Assembly: GCA_036564195.1 (NCBI GenBank)
Contig: DATCLA010000096.1
Span: forward strand, 1-15,539
Reading direction: 5' to 3'
From: DATCLA01 sp036564195
Lineage (GTDB): Bacteria; Bacillota; UBA4882; UBA8346
Length of the DNA: 15,539 bases
In this document: one piece after another, positions 1 through 7,270 of the stretch
Position numbering within the stretch: position 1 is the first letter of the stretch
How the letters are laid out: the number at the start of each line of letters is the position of its first letter
Program-made: the position numbers and the translations under genes
The notes under the pieces: generated by a model
What the model was told of the DNA's origin: nothing
What the model saw: only the letters and a program-made list of their open reading frames with translations
Database searches by the model: none

Positions 1-20
1 GAAATTAAAAATTATCGAAG

Positions 21-55
21 AGGGATCTAATTTAAAATTAGCTCCCTTTTTTATT
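21..55 (+). terminator. Intrinsic terminator of an off-window upstream gene
   Basis: AGGGA pairs with TCCCT. One T/C mismatch follows, then CTAATT pairs with AATTAG around a TAA loop, and six T's come directly after. This is a textbook Rho-independent terminator reading rightward. It should end a gene left of the window and insulate the sugar operon starting at 243. Confidence 0.85.
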
Positions 56-242
56 TGTTAAATAAATTCTCATTTTTTATGTTGAACAGTAGGGTATTAA
101 ATATAAACGGCGAATTATTGCTCGGATAAATTTAAGATTAAGATGTATTTAAAATATTTACAACCGAGTAATGTTTGGACTTGATAGCTGAGTCTATTTA
201 TCGTTCCAAGTTTAAAGTTTGAAAAGAAAGGATTTGGAATAG

Positions 243-1193
243 ATGAAAATAGCAGTGATTGGCGGAGGAAAATGGGGCAAGAACATCATAAGGACATTAT
301 ATCAGTTAGGGGTTTTGGCAGCAGTAGCCGACAGCTCTGAAGCTGTCTGTAATGAAATAAAAGCCAGTTACCCGGAGATCCATGTCGTTAGCGACTACCA
401 GACGGTTTTGAACTCGAACATAACTGCAGTTGTGATCGCTACTCCTGTCCCCAGCCATTATCAGATCGCCAAAAAATCGCTGGCGGCAGGAAAGGATGTT
501 TTCATCGAAAAGCCGATGACCTTATCCAAGGCGGAAGCAGAAGAACTGGTTATTTTGTCCGAACAAGCAAAGAAAATATTGATGGTGGGACATTTATTGC
601 TATACCAACCGGCAGTGCAATGGATAAAAGAGCGTTTGGATGCCGGGCTTTTGGGCGAGGTAAGCGGTATCCACCTGGAACGATTAGGATTGGGCAGGGC
701 TAGGGAGACTGAGAATGTTCTCTGGGATTTGGGCGTGCATGATTTGGCGGTAATTTCTTATCTTACGGGGATGAATCCAAGAGTAAGTCAGATCATCGGT
801 CAAAGCAGGCTGAGGCCGAATATTGAGGATGATATTTATCTCCATCTGATAATAAATGATCATCTTCAAGCCCACTTACATATTTCATGGCTATGGCCGA
901 AAAAACACCGTCAACTGACAATTACCGGAACCAAAGGGATGCTGGTTTATAACGAATTGGAACAGACTGTAACATTATATCATAATGGGATCAATAAATT
1001 AGACTTATCCATCTGGGATCATGGGGCGGAGTTGGTCTATAAAGGAGACGGAACTCCATTGGTCCGGGAGATGGAGCATTTTATAACCTGTGTGAAAGAA
1101 AGAAAGCCTCCCATTTCCGACGGGCCTAGCGGCATGGCTGTGATCAAATTATTGGAAGAAGCGTCGCAACGGCTCAAAAAATCTGCCCCATAA
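243..1193 (+). CDS. Gfo/Idh/MocA-family sugar oxidoreductase (probably nucleotide-sugar 3-dehydrogenase)
   Basis: Predicted NAD(P)-dependent cytoplasmic dehydrogenase of 316 aa, a normal length for the Gfo/Idh/MocA family. The N-terminus is a Rossmann fold with the dinucleotide motif GGGKWG at residues 7-12. The family lysine lies in EKP (89-91), and a conserved His sits in the LGVHDL stretch (about 163-168) of the C-terminal substrate domain. AAGAAAGGA lies about 10 nt upstream of the ATG. The next gene, 111 nt downstream on the same strand, is a DegT-type aminotransferase. That pairing is typical of WlbA/WbpB-like enzymes, which oxidise C3 of a UDP-sugar before transamination. The exact substrate is inference: the acetyltransferase usually found in such pathways is not in the window. 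No convincing promoter is visible in 61-242. Confidence 0.88.
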   Translation: MKIAVIGGGKWGKNIIRTLYQLGVLAAVADSSEAVCNEIKASYPEIHVVSDYQTVLNSNITAVVIATPVPSHYQIAKKSLAAGKDVFIEKPMTLSKAEAEELVILSEQAKKILMVGHLLLYQPAVQWIKERLDAGLLGEVSGIHLERLGLGRARETENVLWDLGVHDLAVISYLTGMNPRVSQIIGQSRLRPNIEDDIYLHLIINDHLQAHLHISWLWPKKHRQLTITGTKGMLVYNELEQTVTLYHNGINKLDLSIWDHGAELVYKGDGTPLVREMEHFITCVKERKPPISDGPSGMAVIKLLEEASQRLKKSAP

Positions 1194-1304
1194 GATTTAG
1201 GCGTATCGGAGTAATAAAGGCTCAAAAGGTAAAAGTCATTCGTGGTAATCGCCCAATTCACATTCAGATTAAGATTCGAAAAGGTTTAGAGGAGGAATTT
1301 CAGC

Positions 1305-2414
1305 ATGCCTATTCCAATGTTAGATCTTCATCCGGAGGTCGATTCGTTATGGGAAGAATTGAATCGCGCCATTCAAGGAGTGCTTCGTTCGACCCAGTTT
1401 ATTATGGGACCCAATGTCAAAGCTTTAGAAGAGGAGATCGCAAAGTATTTAGGGACGAAACATTCAATAGCGGTCAATTCTGGAACGGATGCTTTAATCA
1501 TCGGGTTACGGGCGGACGGGATTAAGCCCGGCGATGAAGTGATAACTTCTCCATTTACTTTTTACGCCACCGCTGAAGCGATCAGCCTAAGCGGAGCGAT
1601 CCCGGTTTTTGTGGACATTAATCCTGATACGTTTAATATCGATGTCGATTTGATCGAAAAAGCGATTACCCCCAAGACTAAGGCGATCCTACCTGTTCAT
1701 TTATATGGACAGGGAGCCGATATGGGACGAATCATGACTTTAGCCCAAAAATATAATTTAAAGGTTATCGAGGATGTGGCTCAGGCTTTCGGCGGTGAAT
1801 ACCAAGGGAAAAAACTCGGCTCCTTCGGAGACGCCGGCTGTTTTTCTTTTTATCCTTCAAAGAATCTGGGGGCATATGGTGATGGCGGAATTATCGCCAC
1901 TAATGATGATCGCCTGGCGGAAGCGGCTCGAATGCTGAGGAACCATGGTTGTAAACGGACTTACTATAATGAAACTTTAGGATATAACTCTCGGTTGGAT
2001 GAGTTCCAAGCGGCGATCCTCCGTGTTAAACTACCGCATATTGAAGAGTGGAATGAGCAGCGGAGAAAGGTTGCCGCCACATACAACGAACTGCTCGCGG
2101 GGGTTCCGGAAGTGATTACTCCAAAGGAAGATCCTGCAGTTAAGCATGTCTATCATCAATATACGATTCGAATATTGAACCGGAAGCGGGACCAAGTAAA
2201 GCAACATTTGGATCAGGCGGGAATCGCCACGATGCTTTACTATCCAGTGCCCGTACACCGGCTGCCGGTTTATGACCGTACTTCTCCGGAGTTGAAGCAA
2301 GCGGAAAAATTGGCCGGCGAGGTGCTCTCCTTACCGATCTGGCCGACTCTTGACCGGGAGACTCAGTTGGTAATAGTTAACGAAATTAAAAAAGCGATTC
2401 ACAACATTAAATAG
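1305..2414 (+). CDS. DegT/DnrJ/EryC1/StrS-family PLP-dependent sugar aminotransferase
   Basis: A 369-aa fold-type-I PLP aminotransferase that adds an amino group to a keto sugar nucleotide. The PLP-binding lysine is K186 in SFYPSKNLGAYGDGG (181-195). VNSGTDAL (58-65) should bind the PLP phosphate, and EDVAQA (156-161) holds the Asp facing the pyridine nitrogen. The family motif LDEFQAAIL is at 231-239. The full-length protein starts at an ATG preceded by GAGGAGGAA at good spacing. It follows the Gfo/Idh dehydrogenase in the same direction, so the likely sequence is C3 oxidation then amination to a 3-amino sugar for surface polysaccharide. The family is close to WlbC/WbpE but substrate specificity cannot be read by eye. 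A GC-rich 6-bp hairpin (2443-2458) lies just downstream but has no T-tract, so it is not a clear terminator. Confidence 0.9.
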   Translation: MPIPMLDLHPEVDSLWEELNRAIQGVLRSTQFIMGPNVKALEEEIAKYLGTKHSIAVNSGTDALIIGLRADGIKPGDEVITSPFTFYATAEAISLSGAIPVFVDINPDTFNIDVDLIEKAITPKTKAILPVHLYGQGADMGRIMTLAQKYNLKVIEDVAQAFGGEYQGKKLGSFGDAGCFSFYPSKNLGAYGDGGIIATNDDRLAEAARMLRNHGCKRTYYNETLGYNSRLDEFQAAILRVKLPHIEEWNEQRRKVAATYNELLAGVPEVITPKEDPAVKHVYHQYTIRILNRKRDQVKQHLDQAGIATMLYYPVPVHRLPVYDRTSPELKQAEKLAGEVLSLPIWPTLDRETQLVIVNEIKKAIHNIK

Positions 2415-2472
2415 ATGTGAATCGTTTCAAAATAATCGCCCACCCCGGCCCACCGGGGCACGTTGAAGGATG

Positions 2473-2595
2473 AAAATGAGTATTATTCGTTAGTGATCAG
2501 CGAAGCGGTGCTCGTAATAGTAATTCTTTTTGTTGTCACAACCCTTTACTCAATCGTTTTCCGATTACGATTACGAGCACGGTAATAAGCATTTT
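2473..2595. repeat. Branched inverted-repeat element in a convergent intergenic gap
   Basis: Three nested or adjacent stems can be drawn. The outer ends AAAATG-AG-TATTA (2473-2485) pair with TAATA-AG-CATTTT (2583-2595) around a symmetric AG/AG internal loop. A small TTCG/CGAA stem (2486-2504) surrounds a TGATCA palindrome. A long arm at 2508-2525 pairs with 2563-2580 (16 Watson-Crick pairs of 18, the first 11 perfect). Its loop contains GTTGTCACAAC (2532-2542), a palindrome about a central C. Two more T's follow the outer stem. It could be a small non-autonomous repeat such as a MITE or REP, or an elaborate terminator for the aminotransferase gene. No coding sequence is seen. Confidence 0.5.
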
Positions 2596-2675
2596 TTAGA
2601 GTAGAATTGTCCAAAAGATCGATTACAGTTAGCAGTTAGCTTTATAACTTAAACAAAGGTTGAGACAAATTACAT

Positions 2676-3506
2676 TCAACGAAGCTCCAGACTGATATCC
2701 AACGCCTTAACCGAATGGGTAATAGCGCCGCTGGAGATGATATCGACTCCGGTGGCGGCGACTTCTTTGATGGTTGACTCGTTGATGTTTCCGGAAGCTT
2801 CGACTATTGCCCTTCCGTTGATTAACTTCACCATCGCCGCCATTTGGACCGGGGACATGTTATCAAGCATAATAATATCGGCTTTGGCGTCGATGGCCTC
2901 GCGAACTTGCTGTTCGTTTTCAACCTCCACCTCAATGGTCATCGTATGGGGGATGGCCTGGCGGGCCCTTTTTACCGCTTCGGTAATCGAACCGCAAGCT
3001 GCGATATGGTTATCTTTGATCAGCACGGCATCCGCCAGGTTAAAACGGTGGTTGTGGCCGCCGCCCTGAACTACTGCATATTTTTCTAAAATTCTAAGGC
3101 CCGGTGTGGTTTTTCTGGTGTCGACCACTTTGACTTGGCAGCCTTCCACCAACTTCACTAATTGTGCGGTTTTTGTGGCGATTCCGGAAAGGCGTTGTAA
3201 GAAATTAAGCGCCACTCTTTCCCCGGCCAGAATAGACTTAACCGGACCTCTAACCTTGGCGATTTCAACACCGGATGAGACGGTAGCTCCTTCCTTGACT
3301 AAAGGAGTAAAGATAAGTTCGGGGTCTATTTGGCGCCAAACTTCGGAAACTACCGGCAAGCCAGCGATGACTCCGGTGGCTTTGGCCAAAAACACGGCCT
3401 CAGTAGTGAAATTTTCCTGTAAAATAGAATCCGAGGTAATGTCTCCGGACCCAAGGTCCTCTTCTAAGGCGCGTCTAACGATATCTTTAATCGCAAAAGG
3501 ATTCAT
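2676..3506 (-). CDS. nadC: Nicotinate-nucleotide pyrophosphorylase (carboxylating), quinolinate phosphoribosyltransferase
   Basis: Converts quinolinate and PRPP to nicotinate mononucleotide, CO2 and PPi, the third step of de novo NAD synthesis. The 276-aa protein has the family signatures EEDLGSGDITSD (15-26), TRKTTPGLR (130-138), GGGHNHRF (148-155), KDNH (164-167) and EASGNI (236-241). I place the start at 3506, not at an in-frame ATG further upstream. GGAGGTG sits just ahead of it, and the protein then begins at the usual MNPF-like N-terminus. Its ATGA start overlaps the nadB stop by 4 nt, so translation is probably coupled. It is the last gene of the nadA-nadB-nadC operon. No clear terminator is visible just beyond its stop. 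Confidence 0.96.
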   Translation of the reverse strand: MNPFAIKDIVRRALEEDLGSGDITSDSILQENFTTEAVFLAKATGVIAGLPVVSEVWRQIDPELIFTPLVKEGATVSSGVEIAKVRGPVKSILAGERVALNFLQRLSGIATKTAQLVKLVEGCQVKVVDTRKTTPGLRILEKYAVVQGGGHNHRFNLADAVLIKDNHIAACGSITEAVKRARQAIPHTMTIEVEVENEQQVREAIDAKADIIMLDNMSPVQMAAMVKLINGRAIVEASGNINESTIKEVAATGVDIISSGAITHSVKALDISLELR

Positions 3507-5095
3507 TCTTTCACCTCCATCTTGACGCCGCAAAACTCGATGTGTTTACGCCATTTGGCTTCAGGTTTAGGAAAGTCGGAACGGTAATGACCGCCGCGAC
3601 TTTCAGTCCTATAGAGAGCGGCTTTAGCGATTAGTTTGGCCACAAGATACATATTTTGAAGCTCAAAGTAGGCCGGGTCCAACTCGAAGCTGGAATTTGC
3701 TCGGGGTTTAAGATCCAGTAATTCGACGGCTTTGGTTAAACCCTCCTGATCGCGGATAATTCCTAAATAATGTCCGGTAATTTGATGGAGTTTTTCCAAA
3801 TCGGACTCAACCGATGCATAATCGGTATAAAGCTCCGGATAGCAAATCTGAAATTGGTCGGTAGGATTAGGCAGATCTACTGGAAGCTCTTTCAGGTGGT
3901 CGGCGATCCTGCCTCCGAAAACTAAGCCTTCCAACAATGAATTACTCGCCAAACGGTTGGCCCCATGGACTCCGGTGTTTGCTACTTCACCGGCGGCGTA
4001 AAGACCGGGCAAATTGGTCCTTCCCAGGAGGTCGGTGGCGATTCCGCCCATAACATAGTGGGCCGCCGGGGCGACTGGGATCGGATTGGCGGTTATGTCA
4101 AGGCCGTAGGAGTAACATTTATGATAAATATTGGGGAAGCGTCCCTTAATGGTTGCAGGGTCAATCTTGGATAAATCCAGAAAGACGCATTCACCGCCGT
4201 TCTTCTCGAGCTCGGTAAAGATCGACCGGGCGACTATGTCCCGAGGCGCCAACTCCGCCAAGCGGTGGTAACTAGGCATAAAGCGGACGCCTTTATGATT
4301 GAGGAGAATAGCCCCTTCGCCACGAACCGATTCCGAAATCAAAAAGGGCGGCGCTGGAGGGAGGTAGAGGGCAGTAGGATGAAACTGGACAAACTCCATG
4401 TCTCTTAAAACCGCCCCGGCATGGAAAGCTAAAGCCATGCCGTCGCCGGTGGCAATTTTGGGATTGGTGGTTTTGCCGTAAATTTGGCCGAATCCTCCGG
4501 TGGAGAGGATCACTGCCGAAGCTAGAAAAAATTGATATTGCCCGTTGTGGATCGTAATCACACCGGAACATTTTCCTCGATGTTTTACTAAAGCCAAAAC
4601 ATAGTGGTTTTCGAAAATCCGAATATTATTGACTGCTTGTACTTTCGCTATTAAACTGCGGGAGATTTCACGGCCGGTTGCATCTCCATCTGCGTGGAGA
4701 ATTCGACGCCGACTATGGGCCGCCTCGCGGGTTAAAGCGATTTCATTTTGTTCGGTGCGGTCAAAAGGGACTCCCAAGTCGATTAAGTGTTTAACCCGGC
4801 CCGGGCCTTCGTGAACGAGAGTTAGAACCGCTTCTGAAGCGCATAAGCCGGCTCCGGCCATCATGGTATCCTCATAGTGTAGTTCCGGTGAGTCATGAAC
4901 GCTGATAGCGGCAGCGATGCCACCTTGGGCATAAGTAGTGTTGCTTTCAAGAATCACTGATTTTGTTATCAAAATGACCGGGCCGGCCTGGCTCAGCTCA
5001 AGGGCTGTATATAAGCCGGCGATTCCGCTGCCAATGACCAGAAAGGGCGCTTGATCAGTTAGTGGAGGCGGAGCGGCTGGGAAATTTGTTAACAT
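3503..5095 (-). CDS. nadB: L-aspartate oxidase
   Basis: FAD enzyme that oxidises L-aspartate to iminoaspartate, the substrate of NadA, in the cytoplasm. The 530-aa protein starts with an FAD-binding GSGIAG (22-27). Family blocks follow: SNTTYAQGGIAAA (51-63), HADGDATGREI (134-144), MEFVQFHPTAL (233-243), VAPAAHYVMGGI (341-352) and GANRLASNSLLEG (378-390). This matches NadB better than the fumarate reductase or succinate dehydrogenase flavoproteins, in context and length. AAGGTGG precedes the ATG. It lies 15 nt downstream of nadA and overlaps nadC by 4 nt. A short proline/alanine-rich N-terminus precedes the Rossmann fold. Confidence 0.96.
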   Translation of the reverse strand: MLTNFPAAPPPLTDQAPFLVIGSGIAGLYTALELSQAGPVILITKSVILESNTTYAQGGIAAAISVHDSPELHYEDTMMAGAGLCASEAVLTLVHEGPGRVKHLIDLGVPFDRTEQNEIALTREAAHSRRRILHADGDATGREISRSLIAKVQAVNNIRIFENHYVLALVKHRGKCSGVITIHNGQYQFFLASAVILSTGGFGQIYGKTTNPKIATGDGMALAFHAGAVLRDMEFVQFHPTALYLPPAPPFLISESVRGEGAILLNHKGVRFMPSYHRLAELAPRDIVARSIFTELEKNGGECVFLDLSKIDPATIKGRFPNIYHKCYSYGLDITANPIPVAPAAHYVMGGIATDLLGRTNLPGLYAAGEVANTGVHGANRLASNSLLEGLVFGGRIADHLKELPVDLPNPTDQFQICYPELYTDYASVESDLEKLHQITGHYLGIIRDQEGLTKAVELLDLKPRANSSFELDPAYFELQNMYLVAKLIAKAALYRTESRGGHYRSDFPKPEAKWRKHIEFCGVKMEVKE

Positions 5096-5110
5096 TAGTC
5101 TGCCACCTTT

Positions 5111-6022
5111 TTATGCGAACTCCAGCATCCGGTTGAGCGCTTGTTCCGCTTTAATTCGGATCTCGGGCGGGACTTGGACTACCGGTTTCATAGTTTGCAG
5201 GGACTTTAATACTTTAGCGACGGTGGTTTGCTTCATATTCGGGCAAACCAGCCCTTTGCTTAACAAGTAAAAAGTTTTACCGGGGTTCTCTTTTTGAAGT
5301 CCATGGATAATTCCCATTTCCGTCCCGATAATAAATTTTTGGGCGGTCGAGGATTTTACAAATTGAATGATTTGGGAGGTGCTACCGATAAAATCAGCCA
5401 GGGCGGTTACTTCCGGACGGCACTCGGGATGGGTCAAGATTAAGGCATCCGGGTGTAGTTCTTTAACCGTCTTTACTTCTTCAGGGGTGACTTGATGATG
5501 AGTGACACAATAACCAGGCCAGAGGTGAATGATTTTTTCAGGAACTTGGCGCGCTACATAGCTGCCTAAATTTTGGTCGGGGAGAAAAATAATCTCCGAC
5601 TCGGGGATATTTTTAACTAGCTTGACAGCGTTGGCGGAGGTACAGCAATAGTCGCTGACAGCCTTGACTGCGGCTGAAGTGTTGACATAGGCCACCACCG
5701 CGGCTTTGGGGTATCGTTCACGCCATTTAAGGACTTCGGAGGCTTCGGCCATGTCGGCCATGGGACATCCGGCATTCTCCGCCGGGAAAAGAACGGTTTT
5801 CTCCGGTGAAAGAATAGCGGCGCTTTCCGCCATAAAGTGAACTCCGCAAAAGACGATTACTTTAGCTTTAAACTTGGCGGCGGTTTGGCTCAAAGCTAAA
5901 GAATCGCCAACCACGTCCGCTAAATCCTGAACCTCATCGTTTTGGTAGTTATGAGCTAAAATAATGGCTTCTTTTTGCTGGCGCAGTCTATTGATTTCCT
6001 GAACTAAGGCAGGAGTATCCAT
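5111..6022 (-). CDS. nadA: Quinolinate synthase A ([4Fe-4S])
   Basis: Condenses iminoaspartate with dihydroxyacetone phosphate to give quinolinate. The three cluster cysteines of the NadA family are present: C86 (NAGCPMAD), C172 (GYCVTH) and C260 (LVCPNMK). The N-terminal AHNYQ motif (23-27) is also there. At 303 aa it matches the short, roughly 300-aa NadA type. The reading frame is open 25 codons further upstream, but that extension would run back across the promoter. AGGATGATC is well placed for the ATG at 6022, giving the normal MDTPALVQEI start. An in-frame ATG three codons earlier is too close to the AGG to use it well. First gene of nadA-nadB-nadC. Confidence 0.96.
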   Translation of the reverse strand: MDTPALVQEINRLRQQKEAIILAHNYQNDEVQDLADVVGDSLALSQTAAKFKAKVIVFCGVHFMAESAAILSPEKTVLFPAENAGCPMADMAEASEVLKWRERYPKAAVVAYVNTSAAVKAVSDYCCTSANAVKLVKNIPESEIIFLPDQNLGSYVARQVPEKIIHLWPGYCVTHHQVTPEEVKTVKELHPDALILTHPECRPEVTALADFIGSTSQIIQFVKSSTAQKFIIGTEMGIIHGLQKENPGKTFYLLSKGLVCPNMKQTTVAKVLKSLQTMKPVVQVPPEIRIKAEQALNRMLEFA

Positions 6023-6068
6023 AGTGATCATCCTAACTTTTGATTCGTTCCAGTATAAGTTTATCCTT

Positions 6069-6097
6069 ATTTTACTTTTGGATATGAGATTTGTCAA
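6069..6097 (-). promoter_or_regulatory. Sigma-70-type promoter of nadA-nadB-nadC
   Basis: On the minus strand there is a perfect TTGACA (-35, plus positions 6092-6097), a 17-nt spacer, then TAAAAT (-10, 6069-6074). Transcription should start near 6062, giving a leader of about 40 nt to the nadA ATG. The -35 box lies inside an imperfect palindrome (6089-6111). Confidence 0.85.
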
Positions 6098-6111
6098 TCT
6101 TTAAGACAATT
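6089..6111. promoter_or_regulatory. Candidate operator between the nad and folB promoters
   Basis: ATTTGTC (6089-6095) and GACAATT (6105-6111) form inverted arms (6 of 7 paired) around a 9-nt centre. The palindrome covers the -35 box of the nad promoter and lies 10 nt upstream of the folB -35. In Bacillota, nad genes are often repressed by NiaR (YrxA), so this is a reasonable place for such an operator. The match to that regulator's motif was not tested. Confidence 0.4.
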
Positions 6112-6121
6112 ACAAATATTC

Positions 6122-6150
6122 TTCACAGATTTGCCTAAATGGGGTAAAAT
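6122..6150 (+). promoter_or_regulatory. Sigma-70-type promoter of folB-tdk
   Basis: TTCACA (-35, 6122-6127), a 17-nt spacer, then TAAAAT (-10, 6145-6150). The predicted start near 6157 excludes the upstream in-frame ATG at 6154 as the translation start and leaves a leader of about 24 nt to the folB ATG at 6181. It is divergent from the nad promoter, with the two -35 boxes 24 nt apart. Confidence 0.75.
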
Positions 6151-6180
6151 TAGATGGGCGTTAACAGGTGGGGAGGTACT

Positions 6181-6543
6181 ATGAACTTTACCAAATTGAC
6201 ATTGCGCAATATGATCTTTTATGGATATCATGGCGTGTACGACGAAGAACGAAAATTAGGCCAACAGATCGCGGTGGATGTGGAGCTGATCACTGATCTA
6301 TCCAATGCCTGCTCTCAAGATGACTTAAGGCAGACCATTAATTATGCCGAAGTCTACGACTTGGTAAAAGAGATAGTGGAAGCTAAACAATTTAAACTGA
6401 TCGAGGGAATCGGAGCGGCTATTTTAAAAAGGTTGGCGGAGAAATATATTTTAAAGCGACTTACGGTCCGAATCCGCAAACCCCACCCTCCCCTGGGCGG
6501 ATTGGTGGAAGCCGCTGAATTTGAGATCTCCAAAGAATTTTAA
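6181..6543 (+). CDS. folB: Dihydroneopterin aldolase
   Basis: Cleaves 7,8-dihydroneopterin to 6-hydroxymethyl-dihydropterin and glycolaldehyde in folate synthesis. The 120-aa protein has the usual FolB length and key residues: FYGYHGVYDEER (13-24, with E22), INYAEVY (53-59), LIEG (73-76, with E75) and RIRKPHPP (97-104, with K100). The start at 6181 is set by GGGGAGGT ending 5 nt upstream. An earlier ATG at 6154 would begin at or before the predicted transcription start. Unusually, it is not beside folP or folK but is followed 44 nt later by thymidine kinase on the same strand. Both could be read as one operon, since no terminator lies between them. Confidence 0.94.
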   Translation: MNFTKLTLRNMIFYGYHGVYDEERKLGQQIAVDVELITDLSNACSQDDLRQTINYAEVYDLVKEIVEAKQFKLIEGIGAAILKRLAEKYILKRLTVRIRKPHPPLGGLVEAAEFEISKEF

Positions 6544-6587
6544 TGCTATAAATATCATATCAAGGCAACGCAACGGGTGATTACTTA

Positions 6588-7154
6588 ATGGCCAAACTCT
6601 ATTTCAGATATGCGGCGATGAATGCGGGGAAAACGACCCAACTGTTACAAGTCAAATATAACTATGAGGAACGGGGACAGAAGGTTTTATTACTTAAACC
6701 GGCGATTGACAATAGATACGGTATTGGGAAGATTAAGTCCCGGATCGGGCTGGAGAGTGATGCGGAAGAAATTAACCAAAATACAAATCTCTTAGACCTT
6801 TTAAAAGATAAAGAGGTTAATTGCGTCATTATCGATGAAGCCCAGTTTCTCTCCAGAGATCAAGTGTTACAGCTTTGCAGTATCGTCGACGATCTAAACA
6901 TTCCGGTAATCGCTTATGGATTGCGGACCGATTTCAAAGGGGACCTCTTCCCCGGAAGTGAAGCCTTGCTTTCCTTCGCCGATAGCATTGAGGAACTGAA
7001 GACGATTTGTTGGTGCGGGAAAAAAGCGACTATGAATACCAGACTTTTGAACGGGAAACCGGTTTATAAAGGAGAACAGATTCAAATCGGTGGGAATGAA
7101 AGCTATATCTCCCTTTGCCGTAAACATTGGCGGGAAGGGAAAATCAGACCTTGA
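6588..7154 (+). CDS. tdk: Thymidine kinase (type II, E. coli-like subgroup)
   Basis: Phosphorylates thymidine with ATP in the nucleoside salvage pathway. The 188-aa protein has a P-loop AMNAGKTTQ (10-18), the catalytic-base region IDEAQF (82-87, E84), and YGLRTDFKGDLF (110-121). The zinc ligands CWC (C141, C143) and CRKH (C177, H180) are present, as is the lasso-loop GGNESY (168-173). These blocks resemble the E. coli Tdk subgroup (MNAGKST-type P-loop) more than the Bacillus type with MFSGKS. The Shine-Dalgarno is weak (GGGTGAT, 6575-6581). It probably shares the folB transcript and is closed by the terminator at 7159. Confidence 0.94.
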   Translation: MAKLYFRYAAMNAGKTTQLLQVKYNYEERGQKVLLLKPAIDNRYGIGKIKSRIGLESDAEEINQNTNLLDLLKDKEVNCVIIDEAQFLSRDQVLQLCSIVDDLNIPVIAYGLRTDFKGDLFPGSEALLSFADSIEELKTICWCGKKATMNTRLLNGKPVYKGEQIQIGGNESYISLCRKHWREGKIRP

Positions 7155-7158
7155 AACA

Positions 7159-7181
7159 GCGACCTCTTGGGTCGCTTTTTT
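7159..7181 (+). terminator. Intrinsic terminator after tdk
   Basis: GCGACC (7159-7164) pairs with GGTCGC (7170-7175) around TCTTG, followed immediately by six T's. It begins 4 nt past the tdk stop and separates folB-tdk from birA-bioY. Confidence 0.9.
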
Positions 7182-7194
7182 ATTAGAGGAAGGA

Positions 7195-7232
7195 TAATTG
7201 TAAACCAAAAAAAGAATATAGGTTGACAATTA
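7195..7232. promoter_or_regulatory. BirA operator upstream of birA-bioY
   Basis: TAATTGTAAACC (7195-7206) and GGTTGACAATTA (7221-7232) are inverted arms with one mismatch in 12, separated by 14 nt. This fits the known bacterial BirA box, TTGTAAACC-N14/15-GGTTTACAA. The right arm contains the -35 hexamer TTGACA. Bound biotinyl-AMP-BirA would therefore block RNA polymerase and close an autoregulatory loop. The adjacent BirA has the DNA-binding domain this requires. Confidence 0.88.
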
Positions 7233-7251
7233 ATTAAACATAGCGTATACT
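7223..7251 (+). promoter_or_regulatory. Consensus sigma-70 promoter of birA-bioY
   Basis: TTGACA (7223-7228), a 17-nt spacer, then TATACT (7246-7251). The predicted transcription start, about 7258, is only some 13 nt before the birA ATG. The 5' leader is therefore little more than the ribosome binding site. Confidence 0.88.
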
Positions 7252-7270
7252 TTGAACGGCGGTGAGTGTG

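Noticed and set aside
79..129. 16-codon ORF upstream of the sugar dehydrogenase
   Set aside because: No ribosome binding site and no sign of coding composition.
2031..2300. 89-codon open frame on the minus strand opposite the sugar aminotransferase
   Set aside because: Shadow of the real gene with no start signal or family resemblance.
2443..2458. CCCCGG/CCGGGG hairpin as terminator of the aminotransferase gene
   Set aside because: A stable 6-bp stem, but no T-tract follows, so it does not meet the intrinsic terminator pattern.
3106..3525. 139-codon open frame on the plus strand opposite nadC
   Set aside because: It lies wholly antisense to a clear nadC, has no ribosome binding site or family pattern, and its composition mirrors the sense codons.
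6154..6180. Upstream ATG extension of folB
   Set aside because: It falls at or before the predicted transcription start and lacks a ribosome binding site; FolB homology begins at 6181.
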